From Aphrocallistes beatrix (lineage: Eukaryota > Porifera > Hexactinellida > Sceptrulophora > Aphrocallistidae): a DNA stretch of 64,000 nucleotides. The stretch lies in NCBI GenBank assembly GCA_963281255.1, contig OY725494.1, positions 3,361,934 through 3,425,933 of the forward strand, written 5' to 3'. Position numbers and translations under genes: made by a program. The notes below the pieces were generated by a model that was not told where the DNA came from, did no database searches, and saw only the letters and a program-made list of their open reading frames with translations. How positions within the stretch are numbered: the stretch's first letter is position 1; the number at the start of each line of letters is the position of its first letter. Positions 32,860 to 42,886 of the stretch are shown one piece after another.

Positions 32860-35800
32860 ATGAACTGCGGTGCAATGAAAAAAACGTGTCCATTTTGTTT
32901 TAAAGAATTATGTAAGCTACGCAGGCATTTGAAATTTGTGCACCCTGAAATTGACAAGGAAGAGCAGGAGCGCACCTTGACGAGAATGAAGAAGAACATT
33001 GTTGGAAAATCCGTGACTTTTCTCTACTGCAGAGTTAAATTGCGTGGTCGTGAATGCAATAGATATATTGCTGACAGTGGGTATGTTTCTTCTTATAATC
33101 AGACTCCTGAATTATTATGAGTGTGAAGTTGGCAGCGAAATAAATTAACAAAATCGAGCACACTTTAACACGCTATAATTGCAATTCCAGGACACGTAGA
33201 GGGGTGTCATTTGGAATATAACAATACTAGCCTAGGAGGTTTCTGTCATTTTAATTTCAATTCAATCTGACACCCCAGTGGCACATGATGAGATTGCAAA
33301 ATTATGGAAAATTTAAAAAAATATTCACTTTTCCTAAAATCGAGCACACTTTAACACGCTATAATTGCAATTCCAGGACACGTAGAGAGGTGTCATTTGG
33401 AATATAACAATACTAGCCTAGGAGGTTTCTGTCATTTTAATTTCATTTCAATCTGACACCCCAGTGGCACATGATGAGATTGCAAAATTATGGAAAATTT
33501 AAAAAAATATTCACTTTTCCTAAAATCGAGCACACTTTAACACGCTATAATTGCGATTCCAGGACACGTAGAGGGGTGTCATTTGGAATATAGCAATACT
33601 AGCCTAGGAGGTTTCTGTCATTTTAATTTCAATTCAATCTGACACCCCAGTGGCACATGATGAGATTGCAAAATTATGGAAAATTTAAAAAAATATTCAC
33701 TTTTCCTAAAATCGAGCACACTTTAACACGCTATAATTGCAATTCCAGGACACGTAGAGAGGTGTCATTTGGAATATAACAATACTAGCCTAGGAGGTTT
33801 CTGTCATTTTAATTTCATTTCAATCTGACACCCCAGTGGCACATGATGAGATTGCAAAATTATGGAAAATTTAAAAAAATATTCACTTTTCCTAAAATCG
33901 AGCACACTTTAACACGCTATAATTGCGATTCCAGGACACGTAGAGGGGTGTCATTTGGAATATAGCAATACTAGCCTAGGAGGTTTCTGTCATTTTAATT
34001 TCAATTCAATCTGACACCCCAGTGGCACATGATGAGATTGCAAAATTATGGAAAATTTAAAAAAATATTCACTTTTCCTAAATCGAGCACACTTTAACAC
34101 GCTATAATTGCAATTCCAGGACACGTAGAGGGGTGTCATTTGGAATATAGCAATACTAGCCTAGGAGGTTTCTGTCATTTTAATTTCAATTCAATCTGAC
34201 ACCCCAGTGGCACATGATGAGATTGCAAAATTATGGAAAATTTAAAAAAATATTCACTTTTCCTAAAATCGAGCACACTTTAACACGCTATAATTGCAAT
34301 TCCAGGACACGTAGAGAGGTGTCATTTGGAATATAACAATACTAGCCTAGGAGGTTTCTGTCATTTTAATTTCATTTCAATCTGACACCCCAGTGGCACA
34401 TGATGAGATTGCAAAATTATGGAAAATTTAAAAAAATATTCACTTTTCCTAAAATCGAGCACACTTTAACACGCTATAATTGCGATTCCAGGACACGTAG
34501 AGGGGTGTCATTTGGAATATAGCAATACTAGCCTAGGAGGTTTCTGTCATTTTAATTTCAATTCAATCTGACACCCCAGTGGCACATGATGAGATTGCAA
34601 AATTATGGAAAATTTAAAAAAATATTCACTTTTCCTAAAATCGAGCACACTTTAACACGCTATAATTGCAATTCCAGGACACGTAGAGAGGTGTCATTTG
34701 GAATATAACAATACTAGCCTAGGAGGTTTCTGTCATTTTAATTTCATTTCAATCTGACACCCCAGTGGCACATGATGAGATTGCAAAATTATGGAAAATT
34801 TAAAAAAATATTCACTTTTCCTAAAATCGAGCACACTTTAACACGCTATAATTGCGATTCCAGGACACGTAGAGGGGTGTCATTTGGAATATAGCAATAC
34901 TAGCCTAGGAGGTTTCTGTCATTTTAATTTCATTCCAATCTGACACCCCAGTGGCACATGATGAGATTGCAAAGTATGATTATACTTACATACTTTGTGT
35001 TAAGTATCCATTCTTAGTAATACCAAAGTGTGTTGATAGATATTGACTGCTTAAAGACTTCTCCTGCAAATAACGAATTGATCGGTTGGCCATTACTATT
35101 TGATGACTGAGTACGTTGAGAAAATTAATGTAAATTTGTCATGCTGAATGCATACATTGACTTCACAGTACGCCCAGGTGAGGTTACTAACGCTCAACAG
35201 ACCATCAGTAATCGGTCAAATTATAATAGATATCTTGAAAATCTGTTATCGTATGCTCTCGAATTACGTTTTGTAACCATTATATCCTGAAATCATAGAA
35301 GTCTGCCATTTCTTAATTATTATGTAATAATACGTCTATGACTCTATATTAATAAATCACTGCAACTAATCAAGTAACATATATCGAGCTTCTTCATAAT
35401 ATACGTAATCATATGCGTAATTATATAACTAGCCTCAGTATAAGTAATATTATTATCCATTTGAAATTATCTTATTTATAATTTTGTCCTTTCTCGAATC
35501 ATATACGTATTTATTTTCATCTTAAATTAATATTTTTTCCAACTACCACGCTATGAGTTCTTTGATACTCCGATGTGGTGATATTGAAACCAACCCTGGA
35601 TCCTTACAAGGTAAGTAATTTCTAAGTTAAATATTAACTATTTTCAACCTAATTGTTATTATCTACTGATTTTTAGTTGACGGAAATTCTCGAAAGGCTA
35701 TGCTATCTCTAATTGTGAATGCATTGTTTGCTTTGGAAATCAAATGGTCTGACGTCGAAAAATATCTAAAAGAGAACCAGAATTGGCGTTACCCATATTC

Positions 35801-38800
35801 ATTGTGGGGTAAGTTATCTAAACATATTTTTGGGAGAAATCGTGCTTGTCAACGTGCAAAAATAATGAACATATGGCGCAAAAACCAAACAAAAATTCAT
35901 CACAAATTTCTGGGTTTACTAATGTCTGATGAACTTGATAAACCTCTTCAGAGTTTACCAATTAGTATTAATTTTCAACAATTCCCAGCAAAATATTTTC
36001 TCACTCCAACTGGAAGATCTCTTCTTCCACAATCTCAAAGTATCACTCTAGAAAATTTAGAGAGTACTAGTACAAGTTCTACTGATTCAAATTTTACGTA
36101 TATTCATACTGAGGAGAGAAACCGTAACTCTATACCTATTTCGTCCCCAAACAATTATGGTGAATTTGAAAAGTTTTCACTTCTGGATAATTCGATATCA
36201 AGCAAAACTGCTGAAAGGAAAAACGAGAGCAAATTCGAATATCCAAAATATTTTGAATTCTCACTGAATAAAAGAGAATGGGATGATATTTCGCCACAAA
36301 TAAATGGAAAACAATTGAAAACCGAATGGACAAACATTTTCAGTCAAAATTTTTCAAAATTCTCCCCATTTTGCGTCATCAAATTTCACTACCATCGTAT
36401 CAACAAATCTACTATCCGAAACTGCTCGTATCTTGTTGGAGAAGCAATTTGTAAATTCAATAACTGTTTAAAATATGAATTTCAGATACAAAATATTCCT
36501 AATCCTGCGACAGAAAATGTTCTTGTTGAGGTACATGTTTCAGGATCTATTTCTTATCAGCACTTTGATAATATAACCACATTTTCGCGAAAATTATCCG
36601 GCCAAGAAAGGATTTTAGTTGCTGGACAATTGGCTCATAATTCTGCGAGTAATTTTCATTACAAACAATTTGAACAATCTAACAGTTTAGACGTTGCGAA
36701 ACATGGCAATCTGAACTTTCTGAAATCTCAAGAGGCCCTTCGAAAAGTTAAATCAGAACATGATTCAAAAAGCAGAATGAGTGATGATATGTGGCAAGAT
36801 ATCATAATCACTCAAAAAACCTATGATAGTAATATTAAAGGGACAATTCTTAATGGTTACATACAGACGGTATCTCGATATCCCATTGTCATCCATATGC
36901 ACACAGAGGAACAAATACGCATTATCAAAAAACTTCAACCTGGAAACTTGATATTGCATTTGGATGCAACTGGTTCCATTGTAAGAAAAATTGATAAATT
37001 CCACAAAAAAATCTTGTATTATGCTTTAACAGTGAGACATCCTGAAGCTAAAACTTCTCCCATTCCACTTGCGGAGATGATAAGCAGTGAGCATACTAAT
37101 GTTGAAATTAGTCATTTCTTAAACAAATGGTTCTATAACGTAAAAAAGGTATTAACTAAAGAAATTATTCCTACACATGTTGAAGTAGATTTTAGCTGGG
37201 CTATGTTACATAGTGTTTGTAACTGCTTTAATTCTCAAACTCTAGACATATACTTGGATGCTTGCTGGCAAAAAGTTAACCAAAAGGAAATTGGTAGCAA
37301 CAGGATAAAAACTATGATTCATATATGCTCCGCACATATAATGAACCGTTTCAGCTACAAGATTGAACATAAATTAAGGCCCACGAAAGAAACTAAACGA
37401 GTGATGATGTTTATAATGGCACGGATTACAAGTTGTACAACTCTAGAAGAAGTGGACCAATTATTTACGTCCTTGTGCATATCATGTTTATCTCGAATGA
37501 GATACCCTGAAGTAGAGCAGTACATAAAAAAGCTTGAGAATGCAATATTTCACTGTAATGAAAATCATGAGCTCGGAATGGATTATTTGTCAGAAATTGA
37601 TGAGGAATTATCTAATGAACTAGGAGATTGTATGACATATAGAAATAAGTCTCCTTTTGGAAAACATTTTGATTCCATTCTACAGAAGAGTAAATCTTTC
37701 GTACAAGATTTACAAACTCGACCCCAAACTATATCTCTAGAAGTGAACCACAGATATTATTTACCTGATTTGCCTGGGTTTTTGGTAACACATTATATGC
37801 CAATATGTCCTTTATGGACCGGGGTGATTATTGGTCCGACTTTGTTCCCTGGAAAGTTAGACGTCACTTTTACAAACTCGATTGTGGAAAATTGGATTAA
37901 AATTGTTAAGCATACTATTTTGAAAGACGAAATAAAACTGAGACCGGGTGATTTTATTAGACGAATTTATGAAGGGCTTTGTGGTAGAATTAAAGCATTT
38001 GATTTTGGTTTTCTTCAAATTAGCAGCAAATTGTTGAAAAGAACCAAGATAAATAGGGAAAAAGACAACACACAATTCGAAGAAATTTGGGAACGACGAA
38101 AAAGAAAGCGAAGTTATTTCAAACAATGTCAATTGTCCAAAACAAAATTTAATGAAATAAGTACGAAACAAAAAAACCTTACATTTAAACCTAAGCGAAA
38201 AAAGAAAATAAGAAGAGGGAAACCGATTAAGAAAGTACAAATATCTGAAATAAATTCCAACGATGTGCAAAGTGATGACAGTATCTTCGATCTAGTAAAA
38301 AATTCAAGTGATGTTATTTTTCATGATCAAGGACAATTTTCTCCTGTTACTTCTGATTGGCAACGCCAGAAATGTAAAGAATTCATGTTTACATATGTAA
38401 GCGGTGTAATTTATGAAAATGAGGCTTTTGATAAAAGTTTAGAAATTAGAAAGTTAGCCCCTTCAAAGGAAAAGCGAGTATCTCCAGATGGGAATTGTCT
38501 TTTTAGTTCGTTATCTTATGTTGTAACTGGTTCAGATCATTATCATAGAGAATTTAGGGAGTTATTAATTAAGAATATGAAAAATAAATATCGAACCGAA
38601 TGTACAAACTATTGCACATCGCATTGCGATTTACTTCCTGAGCAACAATGTAATACCATAGAGGAATATATTTCTGTAAGTATGATGGATAGAGTAGGGT
38701 CGTGGGGGACCGACTTAGAATTGTTTTTAGCAGCTCAACTCCTTCAAACGGATATTTTCGTATTTAAAGATGTACTTCGTTGTTGGAACAAATTTTCAGG

Positions 38801-40146
38801 ATATGGATTCAATGGCAAGCAAAATGTACATGATTTAACTGAGAAGAGGTTGTATTTACGTTTATACTTCAGTCATTTTCAACCAGTGACAAAAGTCAAT
38901 ACAGTGAAGAATGTAATGACTGAAAGTTACGTAGAAGAATTTGATCCAATTCAATGAGATATTTCCTAGCTCTACATAGATAAAAGTTTAGAAATCAGTT
39001 TGAAATAGAAGCTGTACAGGCTAATATCTAGTTAGTAATCTTTCATATTAGTAGACTTTAACATATTGTAATGAAAGTATTGTTGTGCAATAATTTAGGT
39101 GTGGAGATAGGAAATACATACTATACTGGGATGCCGCTGAAATGATAGAAACCTCCTAGGCTAGTATTGCTATTTTCCAAATGACACCCCTCTACGTATC
39201 CTGGAATCGCAATTATAGCGTGTTAAAGTGTGCTCGATTTTAGGAAAAGTGAATATTTTTTCAAATTTTCCATAATTTTGCAATCTCATCATGTGCCACT
39301 GGGGTGTCAGATTGGAATGAAATTAAAATGACTGAAACCTCCTAGGCTAGTATTGTTATATTCCAAATGACACCTCTCTACATGTCCTGGAATCGAAATT
39401 ATAGCGTGTTAAAGTGTGCTCGATTTTAGAAAAAGTGAATATTTTATCAAATTTTCCATAATTTTGCAATCTCATCATGTGCCACTGGGGTGTCAGATTG
39501 GAATGAAATTAAAATGACAGAAACCTCCTAGGCTAGTATTGCTATTTTCCAAATGACACCCCTCTACGTATCCTGGAATTGCAATTATTGCGTGTTAAAG
39601 TGTGCTCGATTTTAAGAAAAGTGAATATTTTATCAAATTTTCCATAATTTTGCAATCTCATCATGTGCCACTGGGGTGTCAGTTTGAAATGAAATTAAAA
39701 TGACAGAAACCTCCTAGGCTAGTATTGTTAAATTCCAAATGACACCTCTCTACGTTTCCTGGAATTGCAATTATAGCGTGTTAAAGTGTGCTCGATTTTG
39801 TTAATTTATTTCGCTGCCAACTTCACACTCATGAATTATTATATTCTAAGAGTCATTATTTTTAAATTTATTTAATAGTTTTTATAATCATTTAAGACGT
39901 TCTCATGGTGTATATGGACTTTTTGAAAGGAGAAAAATCAAGAATTCTGCAAAGAAATTCCTCAAATTATCAAGTGAAACCTCAAATGTAGATCATGAGT
40001 TAGTTGAAGAAAATCCAATAGTAGTGAATGATACGATCCAGCTAGAGCAAACAAACCTTTATCTGGAGGAATTAGTTATCCTTGAGATACACGGTGGAAA
40101 TGGAGAGTATTGGAAGAATGATTCTGTTGTCCGATATGAGCACTGA
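32860..40146 (+). CDS. Zinc-finger protein gene split by a transposon in its intron
   Basis: Exon 1 (32860-33080) and exon 2 (39879-40146) join in phase to give 162 residues. The donor is GTGG|GTATGT and the acceptor TTTAATAG. The first ATG (32860) gives MNCGAMKKTCPFCFKELC with CPFC-x12-H-x4-H (HLKFVHPE). The second finger is created only by splicing: C-x6-GREC in exon 1 and FYNHLRRSH in exon 2 give a Cys...H-x4-H pair. That the finger reconstitutes exactly across the junction supports the join. The C-terminal half is acidic with no known domain. A further upstream exon is possible. The intron is about 6.8 kb, almost all of it the inserted element 33118-39831. I do not recognise the family. 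Confidence 0.6.
33151..34972. repeat. Left terminal array: ten copies of a 186-bp unit
   Basis: Unit starts (at CACTTTAACA) lie at 33161, 33347, 33533, 33719, 33905, 34090, 34276, 34462, 34648 and 34834, so spacing is 186 except once 185. The tenth copy is cut short. Two subtypes largely alternate: one has AGAGAGGTGTC, ATAACAATAC and TTTCATTTCAA, the other AGAGGGGTGTC, ATAGCAATAC and TTTCAATTCAA. Units are otherwise near identical. Confidence 0.95.
35553..38957 (+). CDS. Transposase with 2A-like N-terminus and OTU protease domain
   Basis: Exon 1 (35553-35610) and exon 2 (35677-38957) join in phase to 1112 residues. The first 18 residues, MSSLILRCGDIETNPGSL, match the 2A-like consensus DxExNPG but have Ser where Pro is required for skipping. 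The core fits a DDE nuclease of MULE type: Asp449 (LILHLDATGS), Asp524 (THVEVDFSWAML), a C-x2-H (ICSAHIMNRF) and Glu757 (TNSIVENWIKIVK). A strongly basic stretch (KPKRKKKIRRGKPIKK) is a likely nuclear signal. The C-terminal 180 residues are an OTU cysteine protease: SPDGNCLFSSLSYV with Asp957 and Cys960, WGTDLELFLAAQLL, and a final His in FSHFQPV. OTU domains cleave ubiquitin chains. The DDE assignment is by motif only and the Asp-Glu spacing is long. Confidence 0.82.
39141..39800. repeat. Right terminal array: four inverted copies of the 186-bp unit
   Basis: TGTTAAAGTGTGCTCGAT recurs at about 39220, 39406, 39592 and 39778, 186 bp apart, in reverse orientation to the left array. CACCCCTC and CACCTCTC subtypes alternate strictly. 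These copies differ from the left-array units more than those do from each other (for example TTTTATCAAATTTTCC), except the outermost, which matches the left end. Confidence 0.95.
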
Positions 40147-40375
40147 GCAGAAAATTTATGCTTTGTGGAAAGTATGACTCGATGTATTTTACTGGGAAGA
40201 TTATGGAATATCAATGCAATAGATCTCTCATTCAGACTTGAAATTATAATATCTTCGAAATAGATGTTATTCTAATGTTTATTTTGACTTTTAAATCGTA
40301 TGTGTTTGTTTTTTTCACTTATTAGTGATAAAATTCATATTCATAATTAGCAACAATCTCTTGGTCCTGTCTACC

Positions 40376-42610
40376 ATGGCCTCAGCTCCCATCTGTTTGA
40401 CTCTCTCCGGTGTGTTGGATCACACTAATGTAGATCTATACCGGGAGTTTAAAGGTCACGAGTCCGACATAAACTGTGTTCTCTTCCACCCCACCTCTCC
40501 TCTCGTCTTCTCTTGCTCTGGTGACAAGACCTGTAGGGCATGGACTGTCCCTGACTACACAGAGGCGAAGGAGTAAGTCGATCAGCTAGATTCATAAAAC
40601 TGCAAAAAAGTCACAATTCTTGCGAACCACTCTATAGCGATAAATGTACAGTGCAAAGAGTTAAAAGACACGAACTATTGTTTATTTAATCGAGATAATG
40701 TTATTTAGTTCTTCATCTGCTACCACGAGTACAGACTGCTCTGTGTTGAGTGGACACACCAAGTATATAAACGCGTGCGCTATTTCTACCCTCCACAATT
40801 GCCTCTACACCGCTTCTACTGATGGGACTATTCGCGTTTGGGATCTCGGAAAGATGGAATGCACTGGTATGACAAATGCTAAATTGGATCTCAAGCGAAT
40901 CTCTTTCCCACTCTTTTAACGTTATATACTGTACAGGTTTGATACGAGGACATAAGGGGCTAGTTCAGTGCTTGGCACTCTCCCCAGACAACAGTCTACT
41001 CCTCTCGGGTTCAGGAGACTCTACCATCAAGGTGTGGGACCCCATCAAAAGGATCTGTATCAATACCCTCACTGAACATGACTACACGTGAGCGACACTC
41101 CCTCTAGCTAATTCATGTAGTTTGTTGTGTTACATTCCGTTTGTCAAAGGGTGGTGTACTGTACATTCTCTCATGATGGATTAGCATTCGTGTCCGCATC
41201 TTCAGATGGGAAGATAATCGCTTGGAACACTTCTCTCACGAAATCTATTGCGACCGAGAGCGCACACCCAGAAGTTGGGACGAACATCTGCACTTTCTCG
41301 CCGATAGGTTAGTCACTATTAATTAAATACAGACTGACTACCATGTACCATATATTCTCTCTAGTCCATCCCATGTCCTATGTGCTAGCTACTGCTGGGA
41401 ACGACAACCTGTTCAAGCTATGGAAACTCACATACAAAGGTATGCCGGAAATTTTTTTACGGTGCATATATTAATCTTGGATTTAAACAGGCGGCAAAGC
41501 TAAGTTTGAGCACGTGTGGACCGTAGACGCCCACGGTTCTTCTGTCTACTCTCTCGCGTTTTCTCCGGACGGCTCTATCCTGGTATCTGGGTCAGTTTTA
41601 GGATAGGACTATAGAAATCACTACAGTCACATGTGCTTAATTCAATTGTATTCTCTAGTGGTGGAGATTCCTCTGTTATGTTTTGGAATGTTGTAAGTTT
41701 TCTTGAATATTATTTTAGAGATCTTTGCGTGTGAATTAATGTGGTCATATGCACACAGGAAACTAAAGAACAGTTGCTGGCTCTCCATGCTCATGACAAG
41801 TGAGTGCACGTTATTTGATCAGAAAGGACCTGGGTTGTAATACGTCTACTGTCCTTCTATGTAGATACGTCACCACAGTAGCCTTCTCTAACGACAGCCG
41901 TTTCCTCGCCACTGGAGCATATGACGGTGTTGTCAAGCTATGGAAGTTGGCTATAAGTGAGTGTTACTAGGTGCAGACTTGAAACATAATAAGTCGATCT
42001 GTAAACTTTATCTACAGTTGATGTAGAATTTTCTTTTGGAATAAATAAATAAATAAAGTGTTCTCATTCCACGAGTTTTGCACTGTTCATCAAATGCATC
42101 TATATATTCACTAATTACATCATGCATCTCTAGACATACCTGAACTCGTTTTCAATAAGGACAACTCTTCAAAACTATATCCACACAGTAAGCTAGAAAC
42201 TCATTCATGATAGCTCTTGCAATTGACGTATCTTCTACTATATGCATGTGTTTCCTCTAGTTCCATCGGAATTCATATGTCCTATTTCACTACAAATAAT
42301 GACTGACCCTGTCATCACAGCAGGTAAGATACTGTTCGGTACTGTATGCGAATTATAATATTGTCCATTCTTTATTCGTTCTTTTATTTTTATTTGATTG
42401 ATTTGATTAACATTCCAATTCCCAGACGGATTCACATACGACCGTAGTTCCCTCTTGCTCTGGCTCAACTCCTCAACTCGCGGTCCCATCAGTCCACTGA
42501 CCAACCTCGTACTCCCTAGCATCACACTCACTCCCAACTACCAGCTGAAGGAAGAAATAATAAAATTCCTAAGGAATCCCGCAGGTTATTCAGCTGCAAA
42601 GAAGAAGTAA
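40376..42610 (+). CDS. WD40-repeat U-box protein (WDSUB1-like, no SAM domain)
   Basis: Twelve exons join in frame: 40376-40572, 40709-40866, 40937-41087, 41150-41307, 41365-41439, 41491-41590, 41659-41692, 41759-41799, 41865-41956, 42134-42187, 42261-42323, 42426-42610, giving 435 residues. Seven WD40 repeats can be read (for example HESDINCVLFHPTSPLVFSC, GDKTCRAW, STDGTIRVWDL, SGDSTIKVWDP, GNDNLFKLWKL, GAYDGVVKLWKL). A U-box follows: SEFICPISLQIMTDPVITAD, GFTYDRSSLLLWL, PISPLTNLVL and a closing helix. U-boxes recruit E2 enzymes without zinc. WDSUB1 has a SAM domain between the propeller and the U-box; here only an 18-residue exon links them. All twelve exons keep phase, so SAM loss is not obviously a prediction error. 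Confidence 0.9.
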
Positions 42611-42886
42611 CACTAACAAATCACTCCCTCTGTTATTCGATAAACGTTCCAAGATGCTAATATGTCAGTGAAGAGTCCCCGCTTCTATATTTCTTAGATC
42701 TATTTCGAAACTGAATGAAACATTCTTCAATTTATTGAACTCATGATCTATCAGAGATATATTTTATACTGAGAGTAGTTGTTGTATTTACGCGTGCGTT
42801 TTTATATTTTATATTTTATGTTTTACTAATTAGATTTTCCATTTTGCTAGCATAAGAGGAAAGAATCATTCTATTAGATACATATC

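Larger units (their letters stand above)
33118..39831 (+). mobile_element. FoldBack/Rehavkus-like Mutator-type DNA transposon
   Basis: The element starts TGAGTGTGAAGTTGGCAGCG and ends with the exact reverse complement. The two ends agree almost perfectly for at least 90 bp. Outside, TGAATTATTA occurs at 33108-33117 and 39832-39841, so the target duplication is 8-10 bp depending on where the end is placed. Both arms are tandem arrays of the same 186-bp unit in opposite orientation (ten copies left, four right). Between them is one gene (35553-38957) with no stop or frameshift. Long tandem-repeat inverted ends, a 9-10 bp duplication and a MULE-like transposase are the traits of FoldBack and Rehavkus elements within the Mutator superfamily. 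Intact gene and matching ends suggest recent movement. Confidence 0.85.

Noticed and set aside
33151-34972. Regular repeats considered as a CRISPR-like array
   Set aside because: The units are contiguous 186-bp tandem copies with no variable spacers, in an animal genome, and they are mirrored at the other end of a transposon.
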